64,000 nucleotides of DNA from the NCBI GenBank assembly GCA_002007465.1, contig LNAC01000757.1:607029-671028 (forward strand), written 5' to 3'. The DNA is from Ailurus styani. Lineage: Eukaryota; Chordata; Mammalia; Carnivora; Ailuridae. Every line of letters starts with the position of its first letter. The stretch's first letter is position 1. Made by a program: the position numbers and the translations under genes. The notes beneath the pieces were generated by a model. It worked only from the letters and a program-made list of their open reading frames with translations, did not search any database and was not told the DNA's origin. Of the stretch, positions 46,405-58,774 are shown one piece after another.

Positions 46405-49125
46405 TTGGTTTTACTCTTTCCTGTATATGTTTAAAACTTCTTTTACATTGAGAAAATTTTATAATCATAAAAAGCACATTTTTGAAAAAAAAAAGAATCC
46501 CACAAAAACTACTTAAAGAAAAGTTGAGAAATTGGTTTGTTATTTGTGGAAATTTTCTTTGTAACTAAAGAATGGAAATGAAGGATAGAAATATTAGCTA
46601 GGAGTGAGTTTGCAATATGCCTTGAATCCCAAGCAGAGCAAATTGAACTTTGTCCTAGAGACAATACACAACCATTAGAAATTTTGAGTTGAAATATGGA
46701 GTGAGATAAATGCAGTGTTTTAAGTATCATTACGTCATAAAGGAAAATAGTATGGCACAGTCTCATAAGTCTGTCCCATCTCCTGTTCCCATGTTGTGAC
46801 CTGCTGTTTTCTCTCAAAATTCTCTTTACATTTGTATTTTCCTAGTGTGAAAAAAGATGAGGTATAATGAAGAGTATTAGGAATTTTGCTGCAAGGAAAG
46901 GATATTAAAATGAGACATACTTTTCAAAAACAAGCGATGAGGTGAGGTGCTAGAATAATTTAAAATGAGATGGGCCAAACCCTACTAATAATACAGTTTG
47001 AAGGGGAATTGAGATAAGCACTGAAATTAGGTGGCTTTTGGGTTTTTTTCTTCCTCTAATTTCTCTGATTAACCTGCTACTATAAAAGAATTATATATTT
47101 TCTTATAAAAATGGTATAAGTTTGAAATAGTCACAAATAGCCTTTAGTGTCTGACACTGATTTTTTATTTTTCATCCAAGAATAAATAGAGCGTGGGGAG
47201 AAGCCTTTATAACGTACTCTCCCACTTTACTTTTTCTGTTTGCAGCCCTAACGTTGGAGGTGTTAGACATTTCCGTGTTCCAACAGCATTTCATTAACTA
47301 ACTCATCTAGGAGAGAACATTCTCTGAGGTGCTGCTATTCCTGATCTCCTCGCCAAGACTTTGATTGCCTATGTGTATTCCTGACATTCCAATCCCCTTT
47401 GGGAAGCTGCTTGTAAATCATCAGAGACATACTATTAAGGGAGTTGTGGTACTGACCTGAGAAAGAGGAACAAGCTGAACAATGGGGAAAGAGGTAAATC
47501 AATTATTCTCCAGGAAAAACTTGGAGAGAGTGATACATTCTCCCTTGCTCCTAAAGTAAGAGAGAATTTCAAAATTTGGAGGAGAGAATGATTCAGAACA
47601 AGAACATCCGAAGTCTAAAACCAAGAACACTACAGGAACCATGATCTTAGCTTTGGGAAAGGGTTTCTTTTGGGTTTTGGATGTTTGGGGTCTCCCTTGG
47701 CTTTCAGGTTGGGTATGAAGTAGATTTGTTTAAAGGAAAACTTGGTCACCAGTGCAAAAATGTGGGGATCTCACTGCTTCAGAATTGCTCTGGTGAGAAG
47801 GGGCCTTTAAGGTCTCATTTTACATCCTCTGGTCTAGCAATGAGTATAAATCCTAATCCTTCAAAGAATCAAGTGGCTGCCTGTGTTTCTGGAACTTGAG
47901 GACAACAGATATTGGGGGAAGGGTAAAGTATTCCAACACAATCTTTTATTTATTTATTTCTGGAATCAAATGTTGATGATAGACATGCTTGCTTAATACA
48001 CTTGCTAGCAAGAAATTATTCAGACAATATTGAGCACAGCATTTAAATGTTCACTCTTATTAGTTATTGTAAAGGACCTAAAAGCTCCATGAATTTTTTT
48101 CTCGAAAGACGTATTTTTCTTACTTGCTTTCACAACTACATTTCTTGAGTCACCCAAGATCTCCATTCACTCTTCAAATAATTTCTTTGGCCACCATATC
48201 TATCACTTCTTTGGAACTACTTTTGTCAATAACTTCTGTTTTTCCAAACCCAAAAATATTTTATGCATTTTCTTATTTGAACTGTTAGTAGCATCACATA
48301 CAAATGAATACTCCCTTCTTCTTGAAACATTTATTCTTTTTTTTTTTCTGCATCTTAAATCTCAGTTTTCCTCCTATCTCATTATTTTCAGTGTTATTTT
48401 CCTTCTATTCCTATTTTCTACAGTTTGGCCAGCCTCAAGGTTTTGTATCCTATATATGATCTAATTCAGTTTATTTCATCTAGTTTCATGCCTTTAAGAA
48501 TAATTAAGATAAATCAAAGGAACAGATTATAAAATCAGGTTTAAAAGAATCAAATACCTTACTATCAACATTTACTTATAATTTCAAGGTTATGTGTATT
48601 TGTGAGGTGAGGCACAGGAAAAGCAGAAAGAGGTCAAGGACTGACAACACAGCTCTCTCTCCAGGGCAGCAGGAGGAAATGCTCTGGCTCAGATTTCACA
48701 CACAAGGTATTTAAGTGAAATATGTACATATATTCTATATATAAAAAGAAGATATTTTGATTATGAAGCATTTCCATTGTATATGTAGATGTTTATATAA
48801 ATTACAAAGTATTTTCTAGAAAGCCCTTCCCCATAAATCCATACATTATGGTTTTGTTTGCCCTCAGCAGTTAGGTAGAACAGATATATCCTGACCAATC
48901 ATTCCATATATAGGTACTCTCTTAGTAGCAAATTAATGTATTTGTCAGGAGTGTTGTGGCAAACATGTTTATAAGAAGATTTTCTAGGTAACCTCCTTCT
49001 TTATGTCCCAGGGTGTGTTCTAATAAAAGGAGAAAATGGAATGAAAACCTGCTGCTAATGCATTCCTCCCAAATTGATGTTGCTATGTTGATATTGATGT
49101 TGATTGATTTAAATCTCTCTCTTTG
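46405..49125. other. Unassigned DNA
   Basis: No gene or recognisable repeat over about 2.7 kb. The ORFs 46509-46817 (minus) and 47681-47899 (plus) have no recognisable domain. Confidence 0.4.
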
Positions 49126-49129
49126 TCCA

Positions 49130-49245
49130 ATGTCATACTTATATCATCTATTATTTACTTGGTACTATTCTAAGTGCTGGACTTTCAAACTAGATTAAGA
49201 CACAGACTAAACTCCATTTGCTCCCCATGAATGTGGTTGTATGAG
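49130..49245 (+). mobile_element. Possible L2 3' tail fossil
   Basis: 'ctattatttacttggtacta', 'ttctaagtgctggac' and 'aaactccatttgctcccc' partly follow the L2 tail order. Confidence 0.4.
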
Positions 49246-49249
49246 AGAT

Positions 49250-50400
49250 TTCAGTACAAAATAAGGCATTAAACCAAGATTCTGATGATGTATAAACTCA
49301 TGGTTAGACTCTGAGGAAGAGCATAAAAAATATGCCATCCGTGAAAGGCAGCTGCTTTCTATAAGAGGTCCAGTGAATTTACATATTTAAATGAGGTAAG
49401 CTGTTTTACTGCCTCTTTTTTTTTTGAAGTTACTTTATGGCTCACTACTTTCACATGAATAAACTTGGATGTTTTCCTGTATTCCATAGTTATTTAGAAC
49501 TAGAACCATGCAGTAGAAAAGAAATTCAGTGAATTTGTCATGAATGAAACATCGTGATACTGCTTTTCCCTACTAAATTGTAAGACCCTAAAATTATAGA
49601 AAGATATTCTTTGATTATTTAATCCTCCAAAGGCCTAGCAATATGTTACAAATAGTAGACAAGTGTTTCCTAGATGTTCACTCTTTAAGCCTATGAGAAC
49701 ATGACCGCCCAGACTCCAGTTTGTCATTGTTCCTCTTGCCACTCATGTTTTTACTGTTCTTTTACACAGATATATTTCTTGGCACATTAGCATAATTTTT
49801 TCCTTGCATACGTTCTCAATAATGCTCTTCTTTTGTTCTATTCATTTGGAAAACCCTCAAAATGGTTAAATCCAACTAATTCACAAACTTTGTACCTGGA
49901 CTATGAGGCTGAATGTAGCTAAAGAAAAAATACATACATCGTCCACCTTAATCTTGTAAATACTAATATTAAGCAGGTTTATAGTATATTCCAGGAAATT
50001 TAGTACATTTCCCAAGTTCAATTGCTATCCCACTCTGTTAGACAGTTATTTCATACCTTTTGTCTTCTCTAACCTCAAATGTTTCTTCTGTAAGTTGTGT
50101 TATCAGCTCATGATATTACCTTCAATCTTACTGAGAAGATGGAATCAATCAGAATAGAACTTTCTCTAGATCCTATACTTACCCACCTTATACTTACCCA
50201 CCTATCTGCACCTGTGCCAATGTTTCCTGCCTCCTCTCCTGTAATCGTAAGTTATCCATGATTCAAAGTCAGTAGTTCCATTTCCGGGATCTAATGCATC
50301 ATCAAGTTGTTCCTTTTATACTTGATCATTACCACCAACACAGAAATAGAAGGTAAATTCTCTCACGGTAAGAAAAACACATGCTTGGTTTTCCTTCTTC
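49250..50400. other. Unassigned DNA
   Basis: No gene supported. A small direct duplication 'atacttacccacct' occurs twice at about 50175-50203. Confidence 0.4.
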
Positions 50401-50426
50401 CTAGTGCTATTGCCCCATTTCTTTCT

Positions 50427-50632
50427 TTATTTCTTTTTTTTTTTTAAGATTTTATTTATTTGAGAGAGAGAGAGAGAGACAGAGTGAGAGAGAGCATGAG
50501 AGGGGAGAAGGTCAGAGGGAGAAACACACTTCCCATGGAGCCGGAAGCCCGATGTGGGACTTGATACCAGGACTCTGAGATCATGACCTGAGTGGAAGGC
50601 AGTTGCTTGACCAACTGAGGCGCCCAGGTGCC
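50427..50632 (-). mobile_element. CAN-SINE, antisense, 20-bp target duplication
   Basis: Perfect direct repeat ctattgccccatttctttct at 50407-50426 and 50633-50652, the longest clean duplication in the window. Tail ttttttaagattttatttat, GA-rich body, head with ctgaggcgcccaggtgcc (the usual 'gagccaccc' is shortened). Confidence 0.96.
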
Positions 50633-50652
50633 CTATTGCCCCATTTCTTTCT

Positions 50653-50937
50653 CTCCTTCACAGAAATTATTACTGAAAGTATTTCTGCACATTGATATCA
50701 GTTCTCCTCTTCCTGTGATTCCTCTCATAGACTCACTCCACTGAGGCCTTGTACTAATCAGTTTTTAACATTTTCAGTGTTTTATGATACTTTATTTGGG
50801 GGCCCTCACAGACCCAGGAGGAACTGCCTTTGCAATGTTAGCTAATTCCTAGAGATAGCAACCTACTAGCCTGTCAACACATTTTTCATATATAAAACAA
50901 GCAGTCCAAAACCAGTATTACTAACCACTATTTTTAG

Positions 50938-50938
<1 letters not shown>
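50653..50938. other. Unassigned DNA
   Basis: Nothing recognised between the SINE and the CTTT tract. Confidence 0.4.
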
Positions 50939-50939
<1 letters not shown>

Positions 50940-51013
<74 letters not shown>

Positions 51014-51014
51014 T
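50940..51014. repeat. (CTTT)n polypyrimidine microsatellite
   Basis: About 18 CTTT units. A pure polypyrimidine/polypurine mirror-like tract. Confidence 0.97.
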
Positions 51015-51195
51015 AATCAAACTCTCACACATAAAGTCAGTATTCCTGCTGCCCTATATCACTGCAGGGTCAGGTACCAAAATATTCAACCCTAAGCTTT
51101 CTCAATGTATCTACCCTATTTTCCTCATTGTAATGCTCCCCATTGTACCCCTACATGGCGTGCTGTGCCACCTTTCTTCTGGAGACTGTAACTTA

Positions 51196-51611
51196 TTTTT
51201 TTTTAAGATTTTTTTTTTATTTGGGGCGCCTGGGTGGCTCAGTGGGTTAAAGCCTCTGCTTTCGGCTCAGGTCATGATCTCAGCGTCCTGGGATCGAGGC
51301 CCGCATCGGGGTCTCTGCTCAGCAGGGAACCTGCTTCCTCCTCTCCCTGTCTCTCTGCCTGCCTCTCTGCCTACTTGTAATCTCTCTCTCTGTGTCAAAT
51401 AAATAAATAAAAAATCTTTAAAAAAAATATTTTTTTTTTTATTTATTTGTCAGAGAGAGAGAGAGAGAACTCGAGTGCACAAGCAGGGGGAGAAGCAGGC
51501 TTCCTCCTGAGCAAGGAGCCTGAGGAGGGACTCGATCATGATCTCAGGACCCTGGGATCATGACCTGACCTGAAGGCAGAGGCTTAACTGACTGAGCCAC
51601 CCAGGTGTCCC
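51196..51611 (-). mobile_element. CAN-SINE, antisense, split by a sense SINE
   Basis: The T-rich tail begins near 51196 and is interrupted at 51222. The body and head resume after 51429 (gtcagagagagagagagag, then ctgagccacccaggtgtccc). Imperfect outer repeats actgtaactta (51185-51195) and gctgtgactta (51615-51625). The inserted SINE chose the A/T tail of this copy. Confidence 0.88.
51223..51428 (+). mobile_element. Young CAN-SINE, sense, inside another SINE tail
   Basis: Head ggggcgcctgggtggctcag, 'gggatcgaggcccgcatcgg', CT-rich body, and (AAAT)n tail ending aaaaaaa. Flanked by poly-T words 'a-T10-attt' (51208-51222) and 'a-T11-attt' (51429-51444), a duplication of the host SINE tail. Very similar to the copies at 17174 and 23638. 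Confidence 0.95.
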
Positions 51612-51625
51612 AAAAGCTGTGACTT

Positions 51626-51798
51626 AAAAAACTTCTTTCAATAGCATTGACCTTCTCTGTCTCATTGCTCAGTCACCTCTATGAATTAAATCTCAGATAT
51701 AATCTATAATCTAAAGATGCTTTCACACATGTCTATCAAAATAATTTTTGAAAATATAACTAGACATCAGTTTGCTACTGTTTCCAACAGGAAAATTA

Positions 51799-51839
<41 letters not shown>

Positions 51840-52045
51840 TTTTTTTTCCTCATACCGTGTTTCTTCAAGAGCCAGTTTCAAAACATGGCTTCTGGACCAC
51901 CACACTCTCTGTCTTCTTCTTCCAGGCCACTTGCATGAGTCTCTTTCCTTGATCTTACTGATCACCTTGACCTCTAAATTTTGAAATTGAAAATTTGAAA
52001 TTTTCAGCACTTAGATCTCTTATTTTCTCCACTCCACTCTTTCCA
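51626..52045. other. Unassigned DNA with (TA)n
   Basis: (TA)n at 51796-51838 creates Tyr/Ile-rich chance frames. Nothing else recognised. Confidence 0.4.
51796..51838. repeat. (TA)n microsatellite
   Basis: Two TA blocks joined by 'taca' and followed by T-rich sequence. Confidence 0.95.
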
Positions 52046-52049
52046 GTCA

Positions 52050-52935
52050 GTATTCATATTTTCAAGACTTTGAGTTTTATCTCTGAACTGATAAATTTAT
52101 ATCTCTAGGACAGATCCCTCTTCAAAACTTCATGCTTGTGTATCCAAATCCTGACTCAACATCTCCACTTCTCAGTCTAAAATATATTTCAAAGGAGTAT
52201 GTCCCAAGGCTACCTCCCTAAATTCATCTTGGATCATCCTTGATGTCTTTTTTTTCTCACCCTTACACAATCCATCATACAAAAACCCCAGTTCTTCTGA
52301 ACAGAATAATTAGTGTGATTCCTTTAATATTGCAATCATGTCACTTCTCTGCTTCGGAAGATTTCCCATCTTACATAGGGGACAAACAAATTCATTACAA
52401 TAGCCTTCTAAGGACTTGCAGTACTATGCTAACCATATTCTTCCATTTTCTCCCATCTATGCCCCACTTACTTTTCTTTATTGCTCTGGCCTCTTCACAG
52501 TTCTTTAAAACATGCCCACACTTTCCTCCATAAGCAGCATTAATTGTTCTTGTTTTCTCTTCATCTAGACAACTTTTCTCCTATATCCATGAGGGTCACT
52601 GTCTCCTATCCTTCAGGTCTCTGCATAAATACTGCCAATGACGAAGCATTTCCTGAACACCATATATAAAAGAGCATGCCACCTTAACTCCATCAGCCTG
52701 TATATACCTTGTTTTATATTTGTCCATAGCATTTAAACTTTTTCACTTATTTTACATTTTTTACCTTTTCTAGTTGTTGAGAATCCTCTTTCCTCTACTA
52801 CGTCCATCTTTTCTGTCTAAAATATAAGCTCTATAAAGCCTGGGGATTTTGTTTTACTAATGACATCCTGGTACTGAGGAGCCTGCCTGGTACATGGTGG
52901 GAATCTTATGAGTGTTTGTTGAGTAAACAAAGGCA
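52050..52935 (+). mobile_element. Well-preserved L2 LINE 3' portion, sense
   Basis: The longest readable L2 of the window: 'gataaatttatatctctagg', 'actcaacatctccacttctc', 'ggatcatccttgatgtct', 'ttgcaatcatgtcacttctc', 'ccttctaaggacttgcagta', 'ccatgagggtcactgtctcc', 'cttcaggtctctgcataaat', 'ccatagcatttaaac', 'aaatataagctctataaagc' and the end 'gtgtttgttgagtaaac'. The order matches the L2 ORF2 3' part and tail. No open frame is expected or seen beyond short ORFs (52240-52533). Confidence 0.78.
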
Positions 52936-53170
52936 TCCTTTTTAAATTTAGTGTAATAATAGAAAAAAATTCTTGGTGAGGTAAAGATAGTAGGAAAAAA
53001 AAGAGTAGAAATCTTACAGTATAACCAATTTAGCTTTGATGGGAGGAATTTCATCCAGTTATAATCTTAATCAGAATTAAGACTTCTGATACATTTCATG
53101 TCCTTTTTCCTTAGGTGATATGATTGCAAGTCAAGAATCATACATTTGAGGTTATAAATAATAAAATGCA

Positions 53171-53354
53171 GGACGCCTGAGTGGCTTAGTTCGTTGGGCA
53201 GTTACCTTCAGCACAGGTCATGATCCCGCAGTCCCCAGATCGAGTCCCTCATTGGACTCCCAGTTCCATGGGGAGTCTGCTTCTCCCTCTGACCTCTCCC
53301 CTCTCATGTCTCTCACTCTCTTTCTCTCTCAAATAAATAAATAATCTTAAAGAA
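53171..53354 (+). mobile_element. CAN-SINE, sense, 17-bp target duplication
   Basis: Perfect direct repeat ataaataataaaatgca at 53154-53170 and 53355-53371. Diverged head ggacgcctgagtggcttagt and body without the mustelid-type phrase, but a clean duplication. Tail (AAAT)n then 'aatcttaaag'. Confidence 0.94.
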
Positions 53355-53371
53355 ATAAATAATAAAATGCA

Positions 53372-54535
53372 AATATGAGTCTTGCATGTTTTAAATCCAT
53401 TTACTTTTCAGTTCCTTATGTAAATAGAAGAAACTGTAGTTTGGGTTACTGATCTTAAATATGAGGTTATTTTACAAAGGTTCAAAAATGATTATAATTG
53501 CAGTAGATTAAAAGTCTAAAGCCAAGATATGAGCACAAATACTGTAGTATAGTCCTAAACTCAAAGTATTAACTTGAAACATATAACCATACTAATTTTG
53601 GTGTGAAATAAATTATTCCTTAGTTATAAAATTAAGGATAATTAAATTTTATACTGATTAAGGTTAGATTATTTTGAAAATAAGCAATTGAATAGCATTA
53701 ACGTTATTGTTTTTAATTCTATGACTCTCTCTACAAGTGGCTTGGATATATACAAGCTAAGGAACAGACTATTACCTCACAGCGTTTATTAAATGATTGC
53801 ACTATTACCTTCCCAAAGGATCTGAGTGGCTCAATATGTTACAAATTTCATCCTCTCAGGAAAACGTTTCTTACTTTCAAGTTATAATTGACTTATTCTC
53901 TAATGATAGTTTACTCTGTAAAATAAGCTAATCTTCCCAAATCCTCATCTCCACTGGTGATGAGAAAGATGAATTTACATATTAATTTTAAAACAGCATT
54001 CTATTTGTAACTTAATTATTATAACTTATTTACTTATTTTGCCACAAGAGAAAAAGAAAATTCTTTTGCTCAAGCATTTGATCAAAGCAAGAAGTTCATT
54101 ATATGGCCAGTGATGGTTGATAAGTTGACAGCTTTGGAACAGTCCCAGAAAAATCTGTCACATTGTCACCACAGACAAGTTCTGTTTAAGAAGCCCCTCT
54201 GGCACAGATTAAACTATTCGTTTATTCCTAAAGTGTTTGACCTCTTTCCTTGTACCCTGCAGGGGAAAACATTAACATTTAACCAATAGTGAGGAATCCT
54301 TGCTGAGGGTGAAAATGTTCTTTTTTCCCTAGCTAGTTGTCTGTTCAGCTGACTCATGGTTGAATATTCTAGTTTAGATTTATTAGCTGTGAAGAGGGAA
54401 TAATTACTTTTCCTTGATTCCATGCTTTCCTGTGCTTCATAAATTCCTGGTAAAGGCTATTAAATATATTTTGATATTTTTTCTAAAGAGCCAAAAAGAT
54501 TCTCATTGTCTGATCTGTGAAATATCTTCAGCTGC
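53372..54535. other. Unassigned AT-rich DNA
   Basis: No gene or repeat recognised. Confidence 0.4.
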
Positions 54536-54822
54536 AATTACTTCAGTGATTCATTTTATTTTTTTCCAATATGTGAAATATAGTATAAGTTCACAGAAGT
54601 ATACGAAAATATATACTATAGTTAAAGAAAAGTAATAAACACCTACATACTCACCACCTAGGCCAAGAAATAGACATTATAGTATATCTATATATATGTA
54701 AAATATGAATATTCCTATGTACACATTTGTATACTCTACTTTTAACCTTTATCCATGTACAGTTTTATGTGTTCCTAAAACAAAGTACCGCTGGATTTCT
54801 GTTTTTAAATATTAATTAAAAT

Positions 54823-55269
54823 TTTTTTCTTTCACTTTCAGGACATTTACCTTTTTAAAAAACTGTTTAAAAATTTTATATTTTTAAACAGTTTTGTATT
54901 AGGAAAAAATTTGAGGGGAAGACACAGCTATTTCCCATATATATATATATACCCTGCTCCCACAAATGCATAGCCTGCCCTATTATCAGCATCCCCACAA
55001 GAGTGGTACATTTGTTACAATTGATGAACTTACGCNTAAAAAAAAATAAAAAAAAATTTTTTCTTTCACTTTCAGGACATTTACCTTTTTAAAAAACTGT
55101 TTAAAAATTTTATATTTTTAAACAGTTTTGTATTAGGAAAAAATTTGAGGGGAAGACACAGCTATTTCCCATATATATATATATACCCTGCTCCCACAAA
55201 TGCATAGCCTGCCCTATTATCAGCATCCCCACAAGAGTGGTACATTTGTTACAATTGATGAACTTACGC
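54823..55269. repeat. Exact 213-bp direct duplication around a single N
   Basis: 54823-55035 recurs at 55057-55269 (offset 234). I found no difference by eye. The copies are separated by 21 bases: one N (55036) and an A-rich string with a T. The sequence after the second copy continues naturally (tgacacatcattatcaccc), as in an L1 3'UTR. This is more likely a gap-closing artefact than a real duplication. Confidence 0.9.
54859..54895. repeat. 15-bp perfect palindromic stem, 7-base loop
   Basis: aaaactgtttaaaaa (54859-54873) and tttttaaacagtttt (54881-54895) are exact inverted complements around ttttata. It occurs again at 55093-55129 because of the duplication. Confidence 0.9.
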
Positions 55270-57439
55270 TGACACATCATTATCACCCAAAGTCCGTAGT
55301 TTACACTTCAGTTCATTCTTGGTATTGTATATTCTGTGGGTTTGGACAAATATAAAAGGAAATGTATTCATCATTATGACATAATACAGAGTCTTTTCAC
55401 TGCCCTAAAAATCCTCCATCCTCTGCCTATTCATTTCCCTCTGCCTACAGTTTCTGGAAACCACGGACCTTTTTATCTCTCCATAGTTTTATTTTTTCTA
55501 GAATGTTGTATAGTTGGAATTGTATAGTATGTAGCCTTTTTGGATTGACTTTTTCATTTAGTAATATGCACTTAAGTTTCCTCTGTATCTTTCCATGGCT
55601 TGATAGCTTATTTCTTTTTAGCTCTGAATAATATTCTATTGTTTGAATGTGCCACAGTTTGTTTATCCATTTACCTACTAAAGGATGTCATGATTGCTTA
55701 CAGGTTGTTGGCAATTATGAATGAAGCTGCTATAAACATTAGCGTGCAGGCTTTTTTGTTGACATATGCTTCCAACTCCTTTGGATAAACACTAAGAAGT
55801 TGATTGCTATATCATAGGATAAGGTATGTTTAGTTTTGTAAGAAACCACCAAACTGTCTTCCAGAATGGCCACCATTTTGCATTCCTACCAACAAAGAAT
55901 GAGAGTTCCTGTTGCTCCATATACTTGTCAACATTTGATGTTTTCAGTGTTTGGGATTTTAGCCATTCTAATAGGTACGTAGTGATATCTCATTATTGTT
56001 TAAATTGGATTTCCCTGATGATTTATAATGTGGAGCATATTTTCATATGCTTATTTTCCATCTTCATATCTTTTTTGGTAAATTGTTTTTTTGGGTCTTA
56101 GCATTTTTAATGTGTTGTTTATTTTCTTATTCTTGAGTTTTAAGAGCTTTTGCATATTTGAGATGAAATCCTTTATCAGATGTATCTTATAGAATATTTT
56201 TTCACAGTCTGTGATGTCTTCTCATTCTCTTGACATTATCTTTCATAGAGCAGAAACTTTTAACTTTAATGAAGTCTAACTTATCAATAATTTCTTTCAT
56301 GGGTCATGCCTTGGTTCTTGCATCCAAAAATTTTTGCCATATCTAAGGTCCTCTAGATTTGCTACTATATTATATTCTAGGAGTTTTATAGTTTTGCATT
56401 TCACATTTAGGCTGTGATTAACTTTATTTTTTGTGAAGGTGTAAATTCTGCATCTAGATTCATTTCTCTCTCTCTCTCTCTCTCTTTTTTTCTTTTTGCA
56501 TGTGGATGTCCAGTTGTTCTAGAATCATTTGTTGAAAGACAGTTTTTGCTCTATTTTCTTTGCTTCTTTGTCAAAGATAAAGTGAACTTACATATGTGGG
56601 TCTTTTTCTGTGATCAGTGTTCTGTTCTATTGATATATTTGGGGTTTTATTGTTTTGTTTTGTTTTTTTAATAAAACCACATTGTTTTGAGTGGTATAGC
56701 TTTATAGTAAATATTGAAGCCTGGTAGTGTCAGTCCTCCACTCTTGTTCTTCTCCTTCAGTGTTGTGTTGGCTATTTTGGGCCTTTTGACTTCTTGTATA
56801 AATTTAAGAATCATTTTGTCAATATCCACAAAAAAACTCCCCAGAATTTTGATTGGAGTTGCATTGTATCTATACACCAAGTTGGAAAGAATGTACATCT
56901 TGACAATACTGGATCTTCCTATCCATGATATGGAATAGGTTTTCATCTAGTTCTTTGACTTCATTAACCAGAATTTTGTAGTTTTTCTCATGTAGATTAC
57001 ACATATAGTTAGATTAATACCTAAGTATTATAATTTTTTGGTGCTAATATAAATAGTATTGTGTTTTTAGCTTCTTGTTCCCTTTGTTCTTTGCTGGTAT
57101 CTGAAAGTGACTGACTTTTATATATTAACTTTGTATCCTGAAAACTTTGTATAATTGCTTATTCCAGGAGTTTTTTGTCAATTTTCTACATTAATGATAA
57201 TGTCATCTGCAAATAAAGGCTGTTGGTTCTTGCTTCCCAATCTGTATACCTTTTATTTCTTTTCCTAGCCTTATGGCACTACTATACACTTTTAGTATGA
57301 TGATGAAAAAGATTGATGGGGAAGACATCTTTAACTTGTTCCTGAGGTAATAGGAAAACTTCTGGTTTCTCACCTTTGAGTATAATGTTAGCTCTAGGTT
57401 TTTGGTTTTTTTTTAATAGATAGTATATGTATACAAACT

Positions 57440-57452
57440 TTAATATATATTC

Positions 57453-57492
<40 letters not shown>
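57440..57492. repeat. (TA)n(CA)n compound microsatellite
   Basis: TATA block followed by about 11 AC units, inside the fossil L1. Confidence 0.95.
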
Positions 57493-57493
<1 letters not shown>

Positions 57494-58117
57494 TATATTC
57501 ACATTGTCTATTTCTTTTTCTGTGAGTTTTGGCAATTGTGTCTTTAAGCAATTGGTCCATTTTTTCTAGGTTATCAAATTTGTGGGCATAGAGTTGTTAA
57601 TAGTACACTTTTATTATCCTTTCATTGTCCATAGGATCTATAGTGTTATCTCCCTGATATTAACAATGTTACCTTCTTATTGTAGTTAGCCTGGCTAGAT
57701 GTTTATTGGTCTTACTGATTTTTTTGAATAATCTGCCTTTTTTCATTGATTTTATCTATTGATTTCCTTTTTTTAGTTTCATTGACCACTGCACTAATTC
57801 TTATTATTCCTTTACTTCTGCTTTTTTTGGATTTAATTTTCTTTTCTTTTTCTAGTTTTCTAAGGTGGGAACTTAAGCTATTGATTTCATATATTTTTAT
57901 ATATATTTATATATAATATAAATTTTATATATTTTATATATTGATATAATTGATTAATATCTATCGTATTTATTATTGGTTTTCTATTTGTTGCTCTTTT
58001 TCTTTGTTCCTATTTTTTTGTCTTCTACTCTTTTTCTATCATTTTTTTTTTTACCTTTTCTTAGTGGTTGCCCTAGAGCTAGCAATATACATTTACAAGC
58101 AATCCAAGTCCACTTTT

Positions 58118-58326
58118 TTATTTTATTTTATCTTATTTTATTATTTTATTTTATTTATTTGACAGAGAGAGCAAGAGAGCACAAGCAGGCAGAGCAGCAG
58201 AGGGAGCGGGAGAAGCAGGCTCCCCACCAAGCAGGGAGCCCGATGTGGGGTCTCAATCCCAGGACCCTGGGATCATGACTCAAGTTGAAGGCAGTCACTT
58301 AACCAACTGAGCCATCCAGGCACCCC
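58118..58326 (-). mobile_element. CAN-SINE, antisense, inside fossil L1
   Basis: Perfect direct repeat tccaagtccactttt at 58103-58117 and 58327-58341. Long TTTTA-rich tail, GA-rich body, head ctgagccatccaggcacccc. Confidence 0.95.
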
Positions 58327-58639
58327 TCCAAGTCCACTTTTAAATAATAATATACTACTTCATTGGTAGCATGTGTACTTTATAATAAAAAATAATCTTA
58401 ATTTTGTCCTCTTGCTCTTTATGATTGCTATTCACTTATAACCTGGATGACATATATATGCATAAGATACAGATATAAGCATACATACTCAAATGCATTG
58501 TTGCTATTATTATTTTGAACAAATTGTTATCTGTTAGATCAATTAAGAATAGGAAAAATAAAGTTTTTATTTTCTTTCATTTATTCTTTCTTCAATTCAT
58601 TTTATTTCTTTATAAGTACATCTGAGTTTCTCACCTATG

Positions 58640-58770
58640 TTATACTGACCTTATATATCGTTAACCCTTGAACAACACAGGTTTGAACTATGTGGGCCCA
58701 CTTACATACAGATTTTTTTGATAAATGTAGTACAATACTGTAAATTTATTTTCTTTTCCTTATAATTTGC
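58640..58770. mobile_element. Ancient interspersed repeat, family not assigned
   Basis: 'gttaacccttgaacaacaca', 'ggtttgaactatgtgggccc', 'acttacatacagatttttt' match a common eutherian repeat of uncertain class (DNA-transposon-like). It lies between fossil L1 segments. Confidence 0.4.
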
Positions 58771-58774
58771 TTTC

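Noticed and set aside
46283..46516. Protein with repeated Leu-Pro-Ser-Phe
   Set aside because: Translation of the (CCTT)n microsatellite only.
46322..51014. Regularly spaced short repeats considered as a possible CRISPR array
   Set aside because: They are pure tetranucleotide microsatellites without spacers, in a mammalian genome.
57976..58278. 100-codon ORF
   Set aside because: Runs from T-rich fossil L1 into a SINE body (the 'TERAREHKQAEQQRERE' part is the SINE GA-rich stretch).
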